A DNA stretch of 64,000 bases, from assembly GCF_001434145.1 (NCBI RefSeq), contig NZ_AZED01000013.1, forward strand, positions 106,742 to 170,741. Reading direction: 5' to 3'. A program made the translations under genes and the position numbers. Under the pieces are notes generated by a model. That model did no database searches. It had not been told where the DNA came from and saw only the letters and a program-made list of their open reading frames with translations. Below, in pieces: positions 1 through 8,887 of the stretch; within the stretch, counting starts at the first letter, position 1, and every line of letters starts with the position of its first letter. The stretch comes from Lentilactobacillus otakiensis DSM 19908 = JCM 15040 (lineage in GTDB: Bacteria > Bacillota > Bacilli > Lactobacillales > Lactobacillaceae).

Positions 1-40
1 AATATTAAATTAAGTAACCTCAATCACGGTACTTGATTGA

Positions 41-112
41 AGCGGAAGACGGGATTCGAACCCGCGACCCCCACCATGGCAAGGTGATGTTCTACCACTG
101 AACTACTTCCGC
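41..112 (-). tRNA. tRNA-Gly (GCC)
   Basis: Read on the minus strand it folds as a cloverleaf with 7-bp acceptor GCGGAAG/CTTCCGC, a TTCGAAT T-loop and anticodon loop TTGCCAT, so the anticodon is GCC. It is the last tRNA of a five-gene cluster. CCA is not encoded. Confidence 0.93.
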
Positions 113-116
113 AAAA

Positions 117-190
117 TGCCGACTAGACGATTCGAACGCCCGACCTCTTCATTACTAGTGAAGCGCTCTAACCAACTGAGCTAAGTCGGC
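117..190 (-). tRNA. tRNA-Thr (AGT)
   Basis: The minus strand gives acceptor GCCGACT/AGTCGGC, a GCTCAGTTGGTTAGAGC D-arm and anticodon loop CTAGTAA, so the anticodon is AGT (A34 expected to be edited to inosine). Only a few bases separate it from tRNA-Gly. Confidence 0.92.
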
Positions 191-221
191 AAAATGTATA
201 TTGTTAGGTAACTAGCACCTA

Positions 222-303
222 TGCGGGCGAAGGGATTCGAACCCCCACGTCATAAGACACTAGAACCTAAATCTAGCGCGTCTGCCAGTTCCGCCACGCC
301 CGC
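222..303 (-). tRNA. tRNA-Leu (TAG)
   Basis: Type II tRNA with acceptor GCGGGCG/CGCCCGC, a long variable arm, and anticodon loop TTTAGGT flanked by CTAGA/TCTAG, so the anticodon is TAG. Confidence 0.92.
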
Positions 304-321
304 ATTGTTAAAAACTGGCAA

Positions 322-394
322 TGAGCCGTGGCAGTCTCGAACTGCCGACCCTCTGATTAAAAGTCAGATGCTCTACCAACTGAGCTAACGGCTC
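322..394 (-). tRNA. tRNA-Lys (TTT)
   Basis: Acceptor GAGCCGT/ACGGCTC with discriminator A; anticodon loop CTTTTAA in the stem CTGA/TCAG gives anticodon TTT. Confidence 0.93.
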
Positions 395-396
395 AA

Positions 397-469
397 TGGA
401 GGATACAGGGATCGAACCTGTGACCTCCTGCTTGTAAGGCAGATGCTCTCCCAGCTGAGCTAATCCTCC
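397..469 (-). tRNA. tRNA-Val (TAC)
   Basis: Acceptor GGAGGAT/ATCCTCC with discriminator A; anticodon loop CTTACAA gives anticodon TAC. First tRNA of the cluster, so the order of transcription is Val-Lys-Leu-Thr-Gly. No 5S rRNA precedes it, so this is a separate tRNA operon and not the tail of an rrn operon. Confidence 0.93.
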
Positions 470-521
470 ATGAATCTAATGAATCAAATATTGGTAGCAA
501 CATCATCAACACAACTATTAA

Positions 522-550
522 ATTTTACAATACCAGTCAATTCAAGTCAA
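522..550 (-). promoter_or_regulatory. promoter of the tRNA operon
   Basis: On the minus strand TTGACT and TAAAAT are separated by exactly 17 bases, about 50 bases before tRNA-Val. No gene lies between. Confidence 0.7.
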
Positions 551-683
551 GTGGAATTTTTAAATTTTATAGCTGGATGACTCTTAGTCAGTTGCGTCTT
601 TTTCCGACAAAAAATATTATATCCTATCCTGGAAAACATTGCTAGTCCAATTTGAATATTTTTGGATTTTTATCCGATAATAA

Positions 684-720
684 CAAAAAGGCGAAAGACT
701 TTTCACAGTCTTTCGCCTTC
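684..720 (-). terminator. rho-independent terminator after serS
   Basis: Stem AAGGCGAAAGACT/AGTCTTTCGCCTT followed on the minus strand by a T run. It ends leftward transcription from serS. The stretch between it and the serS stop (721-883) has no gene but contains a tRNA T-arm-like motif (see findings). Confidence 0.85.
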
Positions 721-883
721 CTTGGATTAACGGAGTAGAAAATCACATGCACATCCAAGAAGATCAAGGAAATGAGGTCGACTAATCAAATGGTCGGGGA
801 AACCACTGAATGGTTAGCCATAACCCGGGTTCGAATCAGTTCCTCCGGGTTACATTTATTAGTTACGCATTCTTTCCTCGAAA

Positions 884-2167
884 TTATTTTTGTTTTTCAA
901 TTTTTGTCATCCCGTGCATATATGGACGAAGTGCTTCCGGAATTGTGACGGTTCCGTCTTCGTTTTGATAGTTTTCAAGAATTGCAGCCACTGTTCGACC
1001 AACAGCTAATCCTGACCCATTCAAAGTATGAACGAAGTGGAGTTTGCCGTCTTCGTCCCGATATTGAATATGGGCACGACGAGCTTGAAAATCAGTACAG
1101 TTTGAACAGCTGGAAATTTCGCGGTACTTATCCTGGGCTGGGAACCAAACTTCCAAATCGTGGGTCATAGCAGCAGTGAAGCTCATGTCGCTGGTGGTCA
1201 ACGTAATAACGTGGTATGCCAATCCTAATTTTTGCAGGTTCTCTTCTGCTTGGTGGGTAATTTCTTCCAAAGCCTTCCATGAATCCTCTGGCTTGGTAAA
1301 TTTGACCATTTCAACCTTGTTGAACTGATGCAGACGAATCAAGCCTTTGGTATCTCTGCCGGCACTTCCGGCTTCTGAACGGAATGCGGGTGACAACGCG
1401 GTAACTGAAACTGGCAGCTTTTCGGTTGGAATGACTTCATTTCTATAGTAGTTAACTAACGGAACTTCTGCAGTCGGAATCAATGTCAAATCGCTATCTT
1501 GAATTTCATAACCGGCTTTGGTCTCCAAGAACTTTGGAAATTGACCTGTGCCATACATCGAATCATTATTCACCATGTATGGTGGAATGACTTCGGTGTA
1601 GCCGGCTGCGGTGTTTTGATCGAGGTAGAAGTTGTAAACGGCACGTTCCAGCAAAGCCCCATCCCCAATATAGTAGACAAACCGACTGCCAGAAACTTTG
1701 GCTGCCCGCTCAAAGTCGAGGATGCCCAAGTCTTCACCGATATCCCAGTGATGCTTTGGTTTGAAATCAAATGAAGGAATCTTGCCAATCCTACGGAGCT
1801 CAACTGAGCCTTCCTCAGTGAGTGACACTGGGACACCATCATGGGGAATATTTGGTAAATGAGCTGCCAGATTATGTTCCTTGTCTTCAACTTGACGTAA
1901 TTGCTCATCCAAGTCCTTGATTTTTTGGCCAACTTCCTTCATCTGGTTGATGGTTTCGGAAGCATCTTCCTTGTTGCGCTTCTTTTGAGAAATCTGGTCT
2001 GAGACCTCATTACGCTTTGCTTTCAACGATTCTGACTCAACAATTAAATCACGTCGTTTGGCGTCGTAGCCCACTAACTCATCAATCGTTTCGGGCTTAA
2101 TACCTCTGGTGGCCAATTTTTCTTTGGTAAAATCTGGATCTTTTCTGATCTTTTTAATATCTAACAT
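884..2167 (-). CDS. serS: seryl-tRNA synthetase
   Basis: Charges tRNA-Ser with serine in the cytoplasm. The 427-residue protein has the usual N-terminal antiparallel coiled-coil arm (about residues 30-100, rich in K/E/Q), then the class II core with motif 2 around [21 protein letters not shown] (about 270) and motif 3 near the C-terminus ([18 protein letters not shown]). The length is normal for bacterial SerRS. The ATG is preceded by GGGAGG and lies directly after a T-box leader, so expression should rise when uncharged tRNA-Ser accumulates. Single-gene transcript ending at the hairpin at 684-720. Confidence 0.98.
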   Translation of the reverse strand: MLDIKKIRKDPDFTKEKLATRGIKPETIDELVGYDAKRRDLIVESESLKAKRNEVSDQISQKKRNKEDASETINQMKEVGQKIKDLDEQLRQVEDKEHNLAAHLPNIPHDGVPVSLTEEGSVELRRIGKIPSFDFKPKHHWDIGEDLGILDFERAAKVSGSRFVYYIGDGALLERAVYNFYLDQNTAAGYTEVIPPYMVNNDSMYGTGQFPKFLETKAGYEIQDSDLTLIPTAEVPLVNYYRNEVIPTEKLPVSVTALSPAFRSEAGSAGRDTKGLIRLHQFNKVEMVKFTKPEDSWKALEEITHQAEENLQKLGLAYHVITLTTSDMSFTAAMTHDLEVWFPAQDKYREISSCSNCTDFQARRAHIQYRDEDGKLHFVHTLNGSGLAVGRTVAAILENYQNEDGTVTIPEALRPYMHGMTKIEKQK

Positions 2168-2187
2168 TCTAAATCCTCCCTTTTGTA

Positions 2188-2380
2188 TACAAAAAGGACC
2201 CCTCGTCTATGGGACGAAGGATCCTTTTCGCGGTACCACCCAAGTTCTCGACAGTATCTTGTCGAGCTCTCAAAGTATGGTAACGGCATACACCGTGCAG
2301 CATTACCTGCCCGTTAACTTGTGCTGGAATGTTCGATGACAGTTCGCACCAGCCACTGTCTCTCTGAAATCTACTTAATA
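2188..2380 (-). promoter_or_regulatory. T-box riboswitch leader of serS
   Basis: The minus strand carries the T-box sequence GGGTGGTACCGCG (2229-2241). It is followed by a terminator hairpin AAAGGATCCTTCGTCC/GACGAGGGGTCCTTTTT at about 2191-2229, with a stem I region CAGAGAGACAGTGG starting near 2375. A UCC in the stem I region (ATTCCAGC) could be the serine specifier, but I did not fold it. It accounts for the whole gap between serS and the next gene. Confidence 0.93.
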
Positions 2381-2448
2381 GGCACAAAACGTTTTATCTG
2401 CATTTGATTATAACCAATCAGTAGAGAAACTACAAGTTCAGATTGTCT

Positions 2449-3087
2449 TTAAATAGCCAGCTTTTCAACTTTGGCGTCGATCATATCGATGACCTTGTTC
2501 TTATCTGCATCATTTTCGACAAAGTCGTACTTATCACCATCAATTTGAATCTTTGGTGACTTGTCATAATCTTGATACCACTTTTGATAACGTTCATTTA
2601 AGTCTTTGTAGTATTGATACAAATCCGGGTCGCTGTCAATTTGTTCAAATGAACGGCCACGCTTTTGAATTCTTCTCAGCATCGTTTCAAATGAAATGTT
2701 GATATGAATCAACAAATCCGGGTTCTTACTATGATCGGTGGAAGAAATCTCCTGCATCATATTTTGCAGTAACGAATCATAAATGCTAACTTCGGTCTCG
2801 GTTGCCCGGCCTAAATCAGCGTTTAAATGAAAGAGCAATGAATCCTCAAAGATTGAGCGGTCCAACACGCTTTCGTTGTTCTGCCAGGCTTTTTTGATGT
2901 CATCCATTCGTCGATTCAAAAAATCGATCTGTAACAAGAACGCGTACTTCTTAGGATCCTTATAAAACAACGGCAAAATCCGATTGTTTTCAACAGATTC
3001 ATAATAAGCAGGTGTTCCTAAATGGTCTGACAACATTTTAGTTAATGAAGTTTTTCCGGCACCAATCGTTCCAGCAAGTACAAGCAT
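2449..3087 (-). CDS. deoxynucleoside kinase (dAdo/dGuo type)
   Basis: Phosphorylates deoxynucleosides for salvage. The N-terminus has a P-loop AGTIGAGKTSL, then the family motif with catalytic Glu in YYESVENN (about residue 30), and DRSIFEDSLLF (the DRS motif) near residue 75. A lid-type Arg-rich stretch (RRIQKRGRSFEQ) follows near 145. With the start at the ATG at 3087 (preceded by TTAGGGGAA) the protein has 212 residues, usual for this family; an upstream in-frame ATG would add 14 residues without a ribosome site. Lactobacilli often carry a tandem dak/dgk pair, but only one gene is here. Substrate preference cannot be told from sequence. Confidence 0.9.
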   Translation of the reverse strand: MLVLAGTIGAGKTSLTKMLSDHLGTPAYYESVENNRILPLFYKDPKKYAFLLQIDFLNRRMDDIKKAWQNNESVLDRSIFEDSLLFHLNADLGRATETEVSIYDSLLQNMMQEISSTDHSKNPDLLIHINISFETMLRRIQKRGRSFEQIDSDPDLYQYYKDLNERYQKWYQDYDKSPKIQIDGDKYDFVENDADKNKVIDMIDAKVEKLAI

Positions 3088-3192
3088 AAATATTCCCCTA
3101 ACGTTTAAGCGTGCATTAAACACATGCACAATATTTTATCATCGCTACATATTGTACTAGTTAGAATAGATGGGTGCAACATATTGTGTAAA

Positions 3193-4233
3193 TTATTTGA
3201 TATTAGATGTGTCAACGACTTCGATATTGTCCAGGCCACCGTATGCTTCGAACCATGGTGTGGCATTTTCTGACAAGATTTGTGTCAACTCAGTCACATT
3301 CTTGGTTCCTTTTCGCTTAAGCCAATCAACCAAACCATCTTTACCATCACGAATGTAAATATCGACACCTTCGAGCCAAGTTGCCCGACCACTCAAGACA
3401 CCATTGAACTTAGCACCTGAGTCGCCAGCTAATTTCAGTTCACGCTGGAAGACAGGTGTTGGCACACCGGCACTCAAGAAAATAAATGGCCGAGTTGCTT
3501 CATCGCTTAACTCTTTGAGGTATCCCTTAGCCTGATCTTCAGTATAAGCATAATCATCACCATCAGCCCATTCCTTCACATAAGTTGGGTTGAAAGGAAT
3601 TTCCATCTTCAACACATCGATATGATATTTCTCTTTGGTGAATTCCATCATTGATTGGAGAACCAAATCGGGCTTGATCTTAGCAAAGTCCAGAGACTTG
3701 CTGTCATAACGATCGTCATAAGTGACAATTTCAAAGAAGGTGGGTGTCTGAGCAGCTAAGCCCTCTGTCCCGTATCGCTCTGCAAATGCTTTTTTAACAT
3801 CGTTAATTTCATCAGGATCGTTTGGGTTGTAGTAAACCAACACTTTAAGCGCATCGGCACCCTTTTCCACCATGATTTGAGCAGATTGATCTGGAATTAA
3901 GCTGGGTAGTCGGCCAGGGGTATCAGCATCGTACCCCGTCTTTTCATAAGACATAATCAAGCCGGTATCTTTGTCTTTAGCTTGGATTCCTTTGAAACCC
4001 ATTTGTTCATCGAGCAAAACTGCTGAACTCAACGGGCTCAAGATTTCCGAGACGATTTCCTTAAAATCGTAAACCATCTTCATACTGAAAAGCTTTCCGT
4101 ATTTTTCGGAAGCTGTTTTCATACCCTTAACAAGCGATCCACGTTGATCTAACGCCAATGCATCGATAATGTTCTGATCGTTGGACAATTTGTTCATTCT
4201 TTCAAACTTGCCTTTTGACATATACTTTTTCAT
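3193..4233 (-). CDS. lacD: tagatose 1,6-diphosphate aldolase
   Basis: Cleaves tagatose 1,6-bisphosphate to dihydroxyacetone phosphate and glyceraldehyde 3-phosphate. The 346-residue protein shows the LacD signature ALALDQRGSLVKG near residue 26 and VLKMEIPFNP near 210, where the Lys is expected to form the Schiff base, then FIFLSAGVPTPVF. It is about 20 residues longer than typical LacD because of its N-terminus; the ATG follows GAGGTGA. No lacA, lacB, lacC or lactose PTS genes are nearby, so it may serve as a general ketohexose bisphosphate aldolase and not as part of a lactose operon (inference). Confidence 0.92.
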   Translation of the reverse strand: MKKYMSKGKFERMNKLSNDQNIIDALALDQRGSLVKGMKTASEKYGKLFSMKMVYDFKEIVSEILSPLSSAVLLDEQMGFKGIQAKDKDTGLIMSYEKTGYDADTPGRLPSLIPDQSAQIMVEKGADALKVLVYYNPNDPDEINDVKKAFAERYGTEGLAAQTPTFFEIVTYDDRYDSKSLDFAKIKPDLVLQSMMEFTKEKYHIDVLKMEIPFNPTYVKEWADGDDYAYTEDQAKGYLKELSDEATRPFIFLSAGVPTPVFQRELKLAGDSGAKFNGVLSGRATWLEGVDIYIRDGKDGLVDWLKRKGTKNVTELTQILSENATPWFEAYGGLDNIEVVDTSNIK

Positions 4234-4321
4234 ATATCTTTCACCTCATATTTTAAATATACCAATTACTGAAATTGTACCAAACTTCTCCATGCAATAT
4301 CAAGTCTTGACCTTGTAAATA

Positions 4322-4356
4322 ATAAAAATTGGCCTATCCAAACGGATAGACCAATT
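4322..4356 (-). terminator. terminator after the amino-acid permease
   Basis: Stem AATTGGTCTATCC/GGATAGGCCAATT with a TTTTTATT tail on the minus strand, just beyond the permease stop. Confidence 0.85.
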
Positions 4357-4369
4357 TACAATTAATATA

Positions 4370-5854
4370 TTACTTGTTGTTCAATTTTGAAAGATTTTCA
4401 TCTTTACGTGCTGGGGAAACGTCGACCTTATCCAGCGGAATGATTTTCGTGTGATGTTTAATTTTATACCAAATGTACAATACCAATACCAACGGCACAC
4501 TCATGTATGTCACCAGAATTTGCTTCCAGTCAAAGTTGGCAAAAGCTTGCGGATTTTGACCCACGATAACCAAAATACACAAAATCAAACACAATACGGG
4601 ACCAAATGGGAATAATTTGGCATGGTACTTTAACTCAGAGATACTATGCCCCTGCTTGATAAAAGCTCGTCTAAACCGATAATGTGAAATTGCAATTCCA
4701 AACCAGGCAATGAACCCAGTCAACCCAGAAGCTGCCACCAACCACATGTAAATTTTTGGGCCGGCAATACTGGAAATGAACGTCAATAATGAAACCAAAG
4801 TGGTAACCAAAAGTGAATAATAGGGGATTCCATTAGTGGCGGTTTTTCCCAAGGCCTTTGGCGCATAACCACTGTTAGACAATGAGTACATCATCCGAGT
4901 CGATGCGTACATCCCTGAATTGGCAGATGAAATAACCGAGGTCAGGATAACTGCGTTCATTACACTGGCTGCCGCAGCCAGTCCAGCCCGCTGGAACACC
5001 AAAGTAAATGGACTAATGGCAATATCGGTTGCACTTGAGCCCAATAGTGAATGGCTGGTATAAGGGATAATCGCTGCAATGACAAAGATTGTCAGAATAT
5101 AGAATAAGATAATCCGCCAGAACACTTCATTAATCGCCTTAGGCACACTGTGTTGAGGGTCTTGAGATTCACCGGCAGTAATTCCAACCAGTTCAGTTCC
5201 CTGAAAGGAGAATCCGGCAACCACGAAGACACTTAGAATTGCAGGAAACCCACCAACAAATGGTGCCTGCTTAATTGAAAAGTTACGCATCCCAACAAAA
5301 TGACCGCCCATAATCCCAAAAATAGTCAAAAAACCGACTGCCAGGAAGATAATGATCGTGACCACTTTAATGGCGGACATCCAAAATTCAGTCTCACCAA
5401 ATGTGCTGACAGACATCGCGTTAATTAAGAAAATAATTGCCAAGGCAATCGCACTCCAAATCCAAGCGGGTACGTTTGGCAGCCAGAATTTCATAACCAA
5501 CGCGGCGGTACTGATATCAACGGCAACCGTGATTGCCCAGTTGAACCAATAGTTCCAGCCCATGGCAAATCCCAAGGCCGGATCAACGTACTTGGATGAG
5601 TATGCCGCAAATGACCCCGAAATCGGCATATTTGTGGCCATTTCCCCAAGGCTGGTCATTAGGAAGTAAACCATCAAGCCCATCAAAACATAGGCCGTCA
5701 GGGCGCCTCCAGGGCCGGCCTGGCTGATTGCGGATCCGCTGGCTACAAATAATCCGGTTCCAATACAACCACCCAGGGCAATCATCGACACATGGCGGGC
5801 TTTTAGCCCCCGCTTAACCTGCCCATTGGATTCTTCGCTCTCGTTATCGTTCAT
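4370..5854 (-). CDS. lysP: lysine-type amino-acid permease (APC family)
   Basis: Membrane amino-acid:H+ symporter of 494 residues with about 12 hydrophobic segments. The N-terminus RGLKARHVSMIALGGCIGTGLFVASG is the hallmark of the AAT subfamily (LysP, AroP, GabP), and SFQGTELVGITAGES is the conserved TM6 region. Substrate is inferred from the leader: a lysine riboswitch precedes the gene, so lysine uptake is the best assignment. Transcribed alone, with a clear terminator behind it. The ATG follows GGAGACGA. Confidence 0.9.
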   Translation of the reverse strand: MNDNESEESNGQVKRGLKARHVSMIALGGCIGTGLFVASGSAISQAGPGGALTAYVLMGLMVYFLMTSLGEMATNMPISGSFAAYSSKYVDPALGFAMGWNYWFNWAITVAVDISTAALVMKFWLPNVPAWIWSAIALAIIFLINAMSVSTFGETEFWMSAIKVVTIIIFLAVGFLTIFGIMGGHFVGMRNFSIKQAPFVGGFPAILSVFVVAGFSFQGTELVGITAGESQDPQHSVPKAINEVFWRIILFYILTIFVIAAIIPYTSHSLLGSSATDIAISPFTLVFQRAGLAAAASVMNAVILTSVISSANSGMYASTRMMYSLSNSGYAPKALGKTATNGIPYYSLLVTTLVSLLTFISSIAGPKIYMWLVAASGLTGFIAWFGIAISHYRFRRAFIKQGHSISELKYHAKLFPFGPVLCLILCILVIVGQNPQAFANFDWKQILVTYMSVPLVLVLYIWYKIKHHTKIIPLDKVDVSPARKDENLSKLNNK

Positions 5855-5900
5855 CGTTTCGTCTCCTATATAAAATAATTTAGAACCTCACTAAATCTAC

Positions 5901-6118
5901 AAAAAAATCCCTTTCAAAATATTGAAAGAGACAATGTGCGTTTCTCAACATCTTGATAGCTCTCCGCGATTTCCCGCGACAGTCCCCAGCCTCTTAAACT
6001 GGGTCCCAACAACCAATTGGAAGGCAATTGGTTGTTTCGGCACTCATCCCTTTTTACTTCAGTCATAACTTCCTTCAAGTTCCTGAAATATACTGTTGAT
6101 GAATGCGCCTCTACTCGA
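5901..6118 (-). promoter_or_regulatory. lysine riboswitch (L-box) with terminator
   Basis: Minus-strand landmarks of the L-box appear in order: AGTAGAGGCGC (about 6103-6115), AGTGCCGAAAC, TTGTTGGGACCC, GGCTGGGGACTGTC and GGAGAGCTATC (5955-5965). Downstream is a hairpin TCTCTTTCAATATTTTGAAAGGGA followed by seven T (5901-5930), the expected expression-platform terminator. Lysine binding should stop transcription into the permease gene. Confidence 0.92.
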
Positions 6119-6206
6119 ATATATTGATTGATTTAGTTTGTAAATAACTTCGACAATAAAAATTGTAACTCACTTGCTTGAAATTGACAAACCAGAGCCG
6201 CTTTTC

Positions 6207-6716
6207 TCACTGCAGTTTGAGTTGGTAAAGCACTTTTTCTTTTCCAACAAGGGGGTCGGTAACCGTGGCAAGTTCTTGAAATCCAACTTTTTGTATTAAT
6301 CCTTTGGAAGGTAAATTGTCGATAAACACTTCTGCACTGAGGCTTTGAACTGTGTGATCTCTTTTGAGGGCTTCAATCAACCCACTCATCGCTTCAGTCA
6401 TCAGCCCTTGATTCCAAAAATCGGGATGGAGAAAATAACTCAGCTCCAAGTTGTGTGTATCGGGCTCCCCCGTTTGCTCGATTCGTTCATATAAAAGGAT
6501 TGCCCCCACCAGCTGGTGATCCAACCAAATGCCTACTGAGTTAGGATGGGCAAGCTGTCGTTTGGCAATCTCCCCCAACATTTTCTGATTACTGACCAAA
6601 TTGAAACCAGCACCTTCAGCGATGACAGGAATCGAAATTAACGCTTCGTATGCTGGTAAATCAGTCAAGGCGAGCTTGGTAATAACAAGTCGTTCCGTTT
6701 TAATGGGTAATTTCAA
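6207..6716 (-). CDS. GNAT N-acetyltransferase, RimJ/RimL type
   Basis: 169 residues. The N-terminus KLPIKTERLVITKL is typical of the RimJ/RimL-like (Acetyltransf_3) branch, and the acetyl-CoA region lies around LSYFLHPDFWNQGLMTEAM (residues 95-115), followed by NLPSKGLIQKVGFQ. Substrate unknown: ribosomal-protein N-terminus, antibiotic or small amine are all possible. The start is a TTG behind AAGGAG. A separate transcription unit between the lysine leader and a PAP2 gene. Confidence 0.85.
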   Translation of the reverse strand: MKLPIKTERLVITKLALTDLPAYEALISIPVIAEGAGFNLVSNQKMLGEIAKRQLAHPNSVGIWLDHQLVGAILLYERIEQTGEPDTHNLELSYFLHPDFWNQGLMTEAMSGLIEALKRDHTVQSLSAEVFIDNLPSKGLIQKVGFQELATVTDPLVGKEKVLYQLKLQ

Positions 6717-6731
6717 GGGTCTGCTCCTTTT

Positions 6732-6758
6732 AAAAAATGCCGGGGAAAATCCCCGACA
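6732..6758 (-). terminator. terminator after the PAP2 gene
   Basis: Minus strand: GTCGGGGATTTTCCCCGGC followed by six T. Confidence 0.85.
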
Positions 6759-6764
6759 TCGAAT

Positions 6765-7457
6765 TTAGATCTTAGTATGAACAACAAACCGGTAGCGCGC
6801 TACTTGAGGCGCATAACTGGCATAAAGCATTTCAGCAACTAACAACCAAGAATAGCCAACCAGGCAAGCACCGACCGTATCAGTTGGGTAGTGGGCGTTC
6901 AAATAGACGCGTGAGAGCATCACCAGTGCCAGACCAATGACCAAAAGCCCCTTCAGGACCACTCGAATTGAAGCTCGCTGAATCAACGGCATAACAATGA
7001 TCCAAAGCACCCCGACTACTAAGAAGAAACCTAAGACATGACCACTGGGAAAGCTATAGCCGTTATCGACGCCTAAATGTAGTGGTGGCCGATGGCGTCT
7101 CACCAATTGTTTAACGACCGCACCAATCACGTCCCCGCCAACAATCGTACCTAATGCCCACAGTGCCGGCACTTTATATTTAAATCCCCAGAGGAAAAAA
7201 GCAACAATGAACACCCAAAAAATATCCATCTTGGGACTGGCTAAGAATGTGATAATCGAATAAAAATGCTCCAAGCCTTGACTAGGTGAGGATCCTTGAA
7301 TGGCCGTGGTAAATATTGAATCTAAAAATTGCAAATAATCAAAATTAAACGCCACTGAAACTGAAAGCAAACCTGTAAAACACAAACTCACAAGTAGTTT
7401 GAGCAGACGGTTTGGATCGCGTTCCATCAGCATGTAGTCTTCGTTTCCGTACATCAT
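6765..7457 (-). CDS. PAP2-family membrane phosphatase
   Basis: Integral membrane lipid phosphatase of about 230 residues with six hydrophobic segments. All three PAP2 motifs are present: KQLVRRHRP (motif 1), PSGH (motif 2, catalytic His) and SRVYLNAHYPTD (motif 3). Likely substrates are undecaprenyl pyrophosphate or phosphatidylglycerol phosphate. I chose the ATG at 7457 because GAGAGG stands 9 bases before it; an ATG 45 bases upstream has no ribosome site. Single gene, transcribed away from the TauE unit. Confidence 0.9.
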   Translation of the reverse strand: MMYGNEDYMLMERDPNRLLKLLVSLCFTGLLSVSVAFNFDYLQFLDSIFTTAIQGSSPSQGLEHFYSIITFLASPKMDIFWVFIVAFFLWGFKYKVPALWALGTIVGGDVIGAVVKQLVRRHRPPLHLGVDNGYSFPSGHVLGFFLVVGVLWIIVMPLIQRASIRVVLKGLLVIGLALVMLSRVYLNAHYPTDTVGACLVGYSWLLVAEMLYASYAPQVARYRFVVHTKI

Positions 7458-7613
7458 TTCAACAATCCTCTCGTATGTATTACTCAAAAACGAGTATATC
7501 ACAAATCGGAAACCTGGTTTTTGGTTTCTGAAAATTTTTAGCCATCTTTTAATTATTTACAGAAAGTGTATAATCTTGTGAGTTAGTGACAGCAATTATA
7601 AGGAGTGAGAAAC

Positions 7614-8450
7614 TTGATAAATTATGCTTTGTTGATGATTGCCATCGGCGTGTTTGCAGGATTTGCCGGTGCAATCCTGGGGTTAGGCGGCGGAATTATC
7701 TTAACGCCAATCTTAACGCTCTTGATGGGTGTCGATATCAAATACGCAATCGGTGCCAGTATCGTTGCGGTCATCGCGACGAGCTCGGGGGCAACAATCG
7801 CCTATCTACGTGACAAAGTTCTCAACTTACGGGTGGCAATGTTTTTGGAAATTGCCACGACTTTAGGAGCATTAAGCGGTGCGCTTTTAACTGGCGTGAT
7901 TGATCCCAAATATCTCTACATACTATTTGGTTTACTGCTATTATTCTCAGGTTACAATATGATCCGCAAGCTCATCAGCCATCAAGAAGTGCTCCATCTT
8001 GCCCATCCCGACAAACTATCTTCCAAGTTCAAATTAGACAGCAGTTACTTTGACAACGTTGAGGGCAAAACGATTAATTATGAAGTCGAACACATCCCTG
8101 GCGGTTTAGCCGTCATGTACGGCGCTGGAATTGCCAGTGGGCTCCTCGGAATCGGTTCAGGCGCCTTCAAGGTCATGGCAATGGACACGGTCATGAAAAT
8201 GCCACTCAAGCCGTCAACTTCTACCAGTAACCTCATGATGGGGGTTACCGCCGCAGCCAGTGCGACTGTTTACTTCTTCAACGGCTCAATCAAGCCCATG
8301 ATTGCCGTCCCTCTGGCACTCGGAATCTTAGTTGGCGCCCGAGGCGGTTCACGAATTATGCGTGACATGTCTGCCCGTTCAATTCGGATGATTTTCGTGC
8401 CAATCCTGTTCTATATCGGAATTGAAATGTTTATGAAGGGGATCAGATAA
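7614..8450 (+). CDS. TauE/SafE-family anion exporter
   Basis: Membrane protein of about 278 residues. The repeated GxGGG motif GAILGLGGGIILTPIL near residue 20 and its second-half counterpart ASGLLGIGSGAFKVMAMD near 180 identify a TauE/SafE (DUF81) transporter, usually linked to sulfite, sulfonate or other organic anion export. The TTG at 7614 is preferred because AAGGAG lies 8 bases upstream; a GTG at 7605 would overlap that site. Followed after one base by a DUF1634 gene, an arrangement often seen with this family. Confidence 0.88.
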   Translation: MINYALLMIAIGVFAGFAGAILGLGGGIILTPILTLLMGVDIKYAIGASIVAVIATSSGATIAYLRDKVLNLRVAMFLEIATTLGALSGALLTGVIDPKYLYILFGLLLLFSGYNMIRKLISHQEVLHLAHPDKLSSKFKLDSSYFDNVEGKTINYEVEHIPGGLAVMYGAGIASGLLGIGSGAFKVMAMDTVMKMPLKPSTSTSNLMMGVTAAASATVYFFNGSIKPMIAVPLALGILVGARGGSRIMRDMSARSIRMIFVPILFYIGIEMFMKGIR

Positions 8451-8451
8451 A

Positions 8452-8832
8452 ATGGACAAAGACACAAAACAACAAACGACAGAAGAAATGGCCGATGTCC
8501 AACTCATCATTGGTAAGATCCTTCGGCTAGGTGTCCTGGTGTCAGCGACAGTCATGCTCATCGGGTTACTGCTCCTGATTGTCAAGGGCAACGGTGGCTA
8601 CCCCAACAATACCTTTCCAACCGACTTCACTGAGATTTGGCACGGCATTGCACAATTGAAGCCCTATGCCATCATGATGCTGGGAATTTTCTTACTCATC
8701 TTAACCCCGGTTCTACGGGTGATCGTCTCAATCTATTCCTTCTACCGCGAGGGTGACAATCTATACGTGGTCATCACAACGATTGTCTTGGTGATCTTGG
8801 GAATCTCTTTTGTATTTGGAATTTTAAGATAA
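8452..8832 (+). CDS. DUF1634 membrane protein
   Basis: 126 residues with three hydrophobic segments (about 25-45, 75-92 and 102-124) and the layout of DUF1634. It starts one base after the TauE stop and is clearly co-transcribed; the shared terminator is at 8845-8886. Function unknown, probably an accessory subunit of the exporter (inference from conserved pairing). Confidence 0.8.
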   Translation: MDKDTKQQTTEEMADVQLIIGKILRLGVLVSATVMLIGLLLLIVKGNGGYPNNTFPTDFTEIWHGIAQLKPYAIMMLGIFLLILTPVLRVIVSIYSFYREGDNLYVVITTIVLVILGISFVFGILR

Positions 8833-8844
8833 TAGTTGAACATC

Positions 8845-8886
8845 AAAATGCGCCTCAAGATTTCGTATCTTGAAGCGCATTTTTTT
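8845..8886. terminator. bidirectional terminator between convergent genes
   Basis: Stem AAAATGCGCCTCAAGA/TCTTGAAGCGCATTTTTT with A-rich and T-rich sides; serves the TauE/DUF1634 unit and the opposing DUF4097 unit. Confidence 0.85.
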
Positions 8887-8887
8887 G

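Noticed and set aside
1..470. Tail of an rRNA operon
   Set aside because: No 5S or 23S sequence precedes the tRNAs, and a good promoter stands directly upstream of tRNA-Val.
982..1170. Open frame opposite serS
   Set aside because: Antisense to a certain gene, no ribosome site.
1570..1932. Alternative frame within serS
   Set aside because: Shadow of serS in another frame on the same strand.
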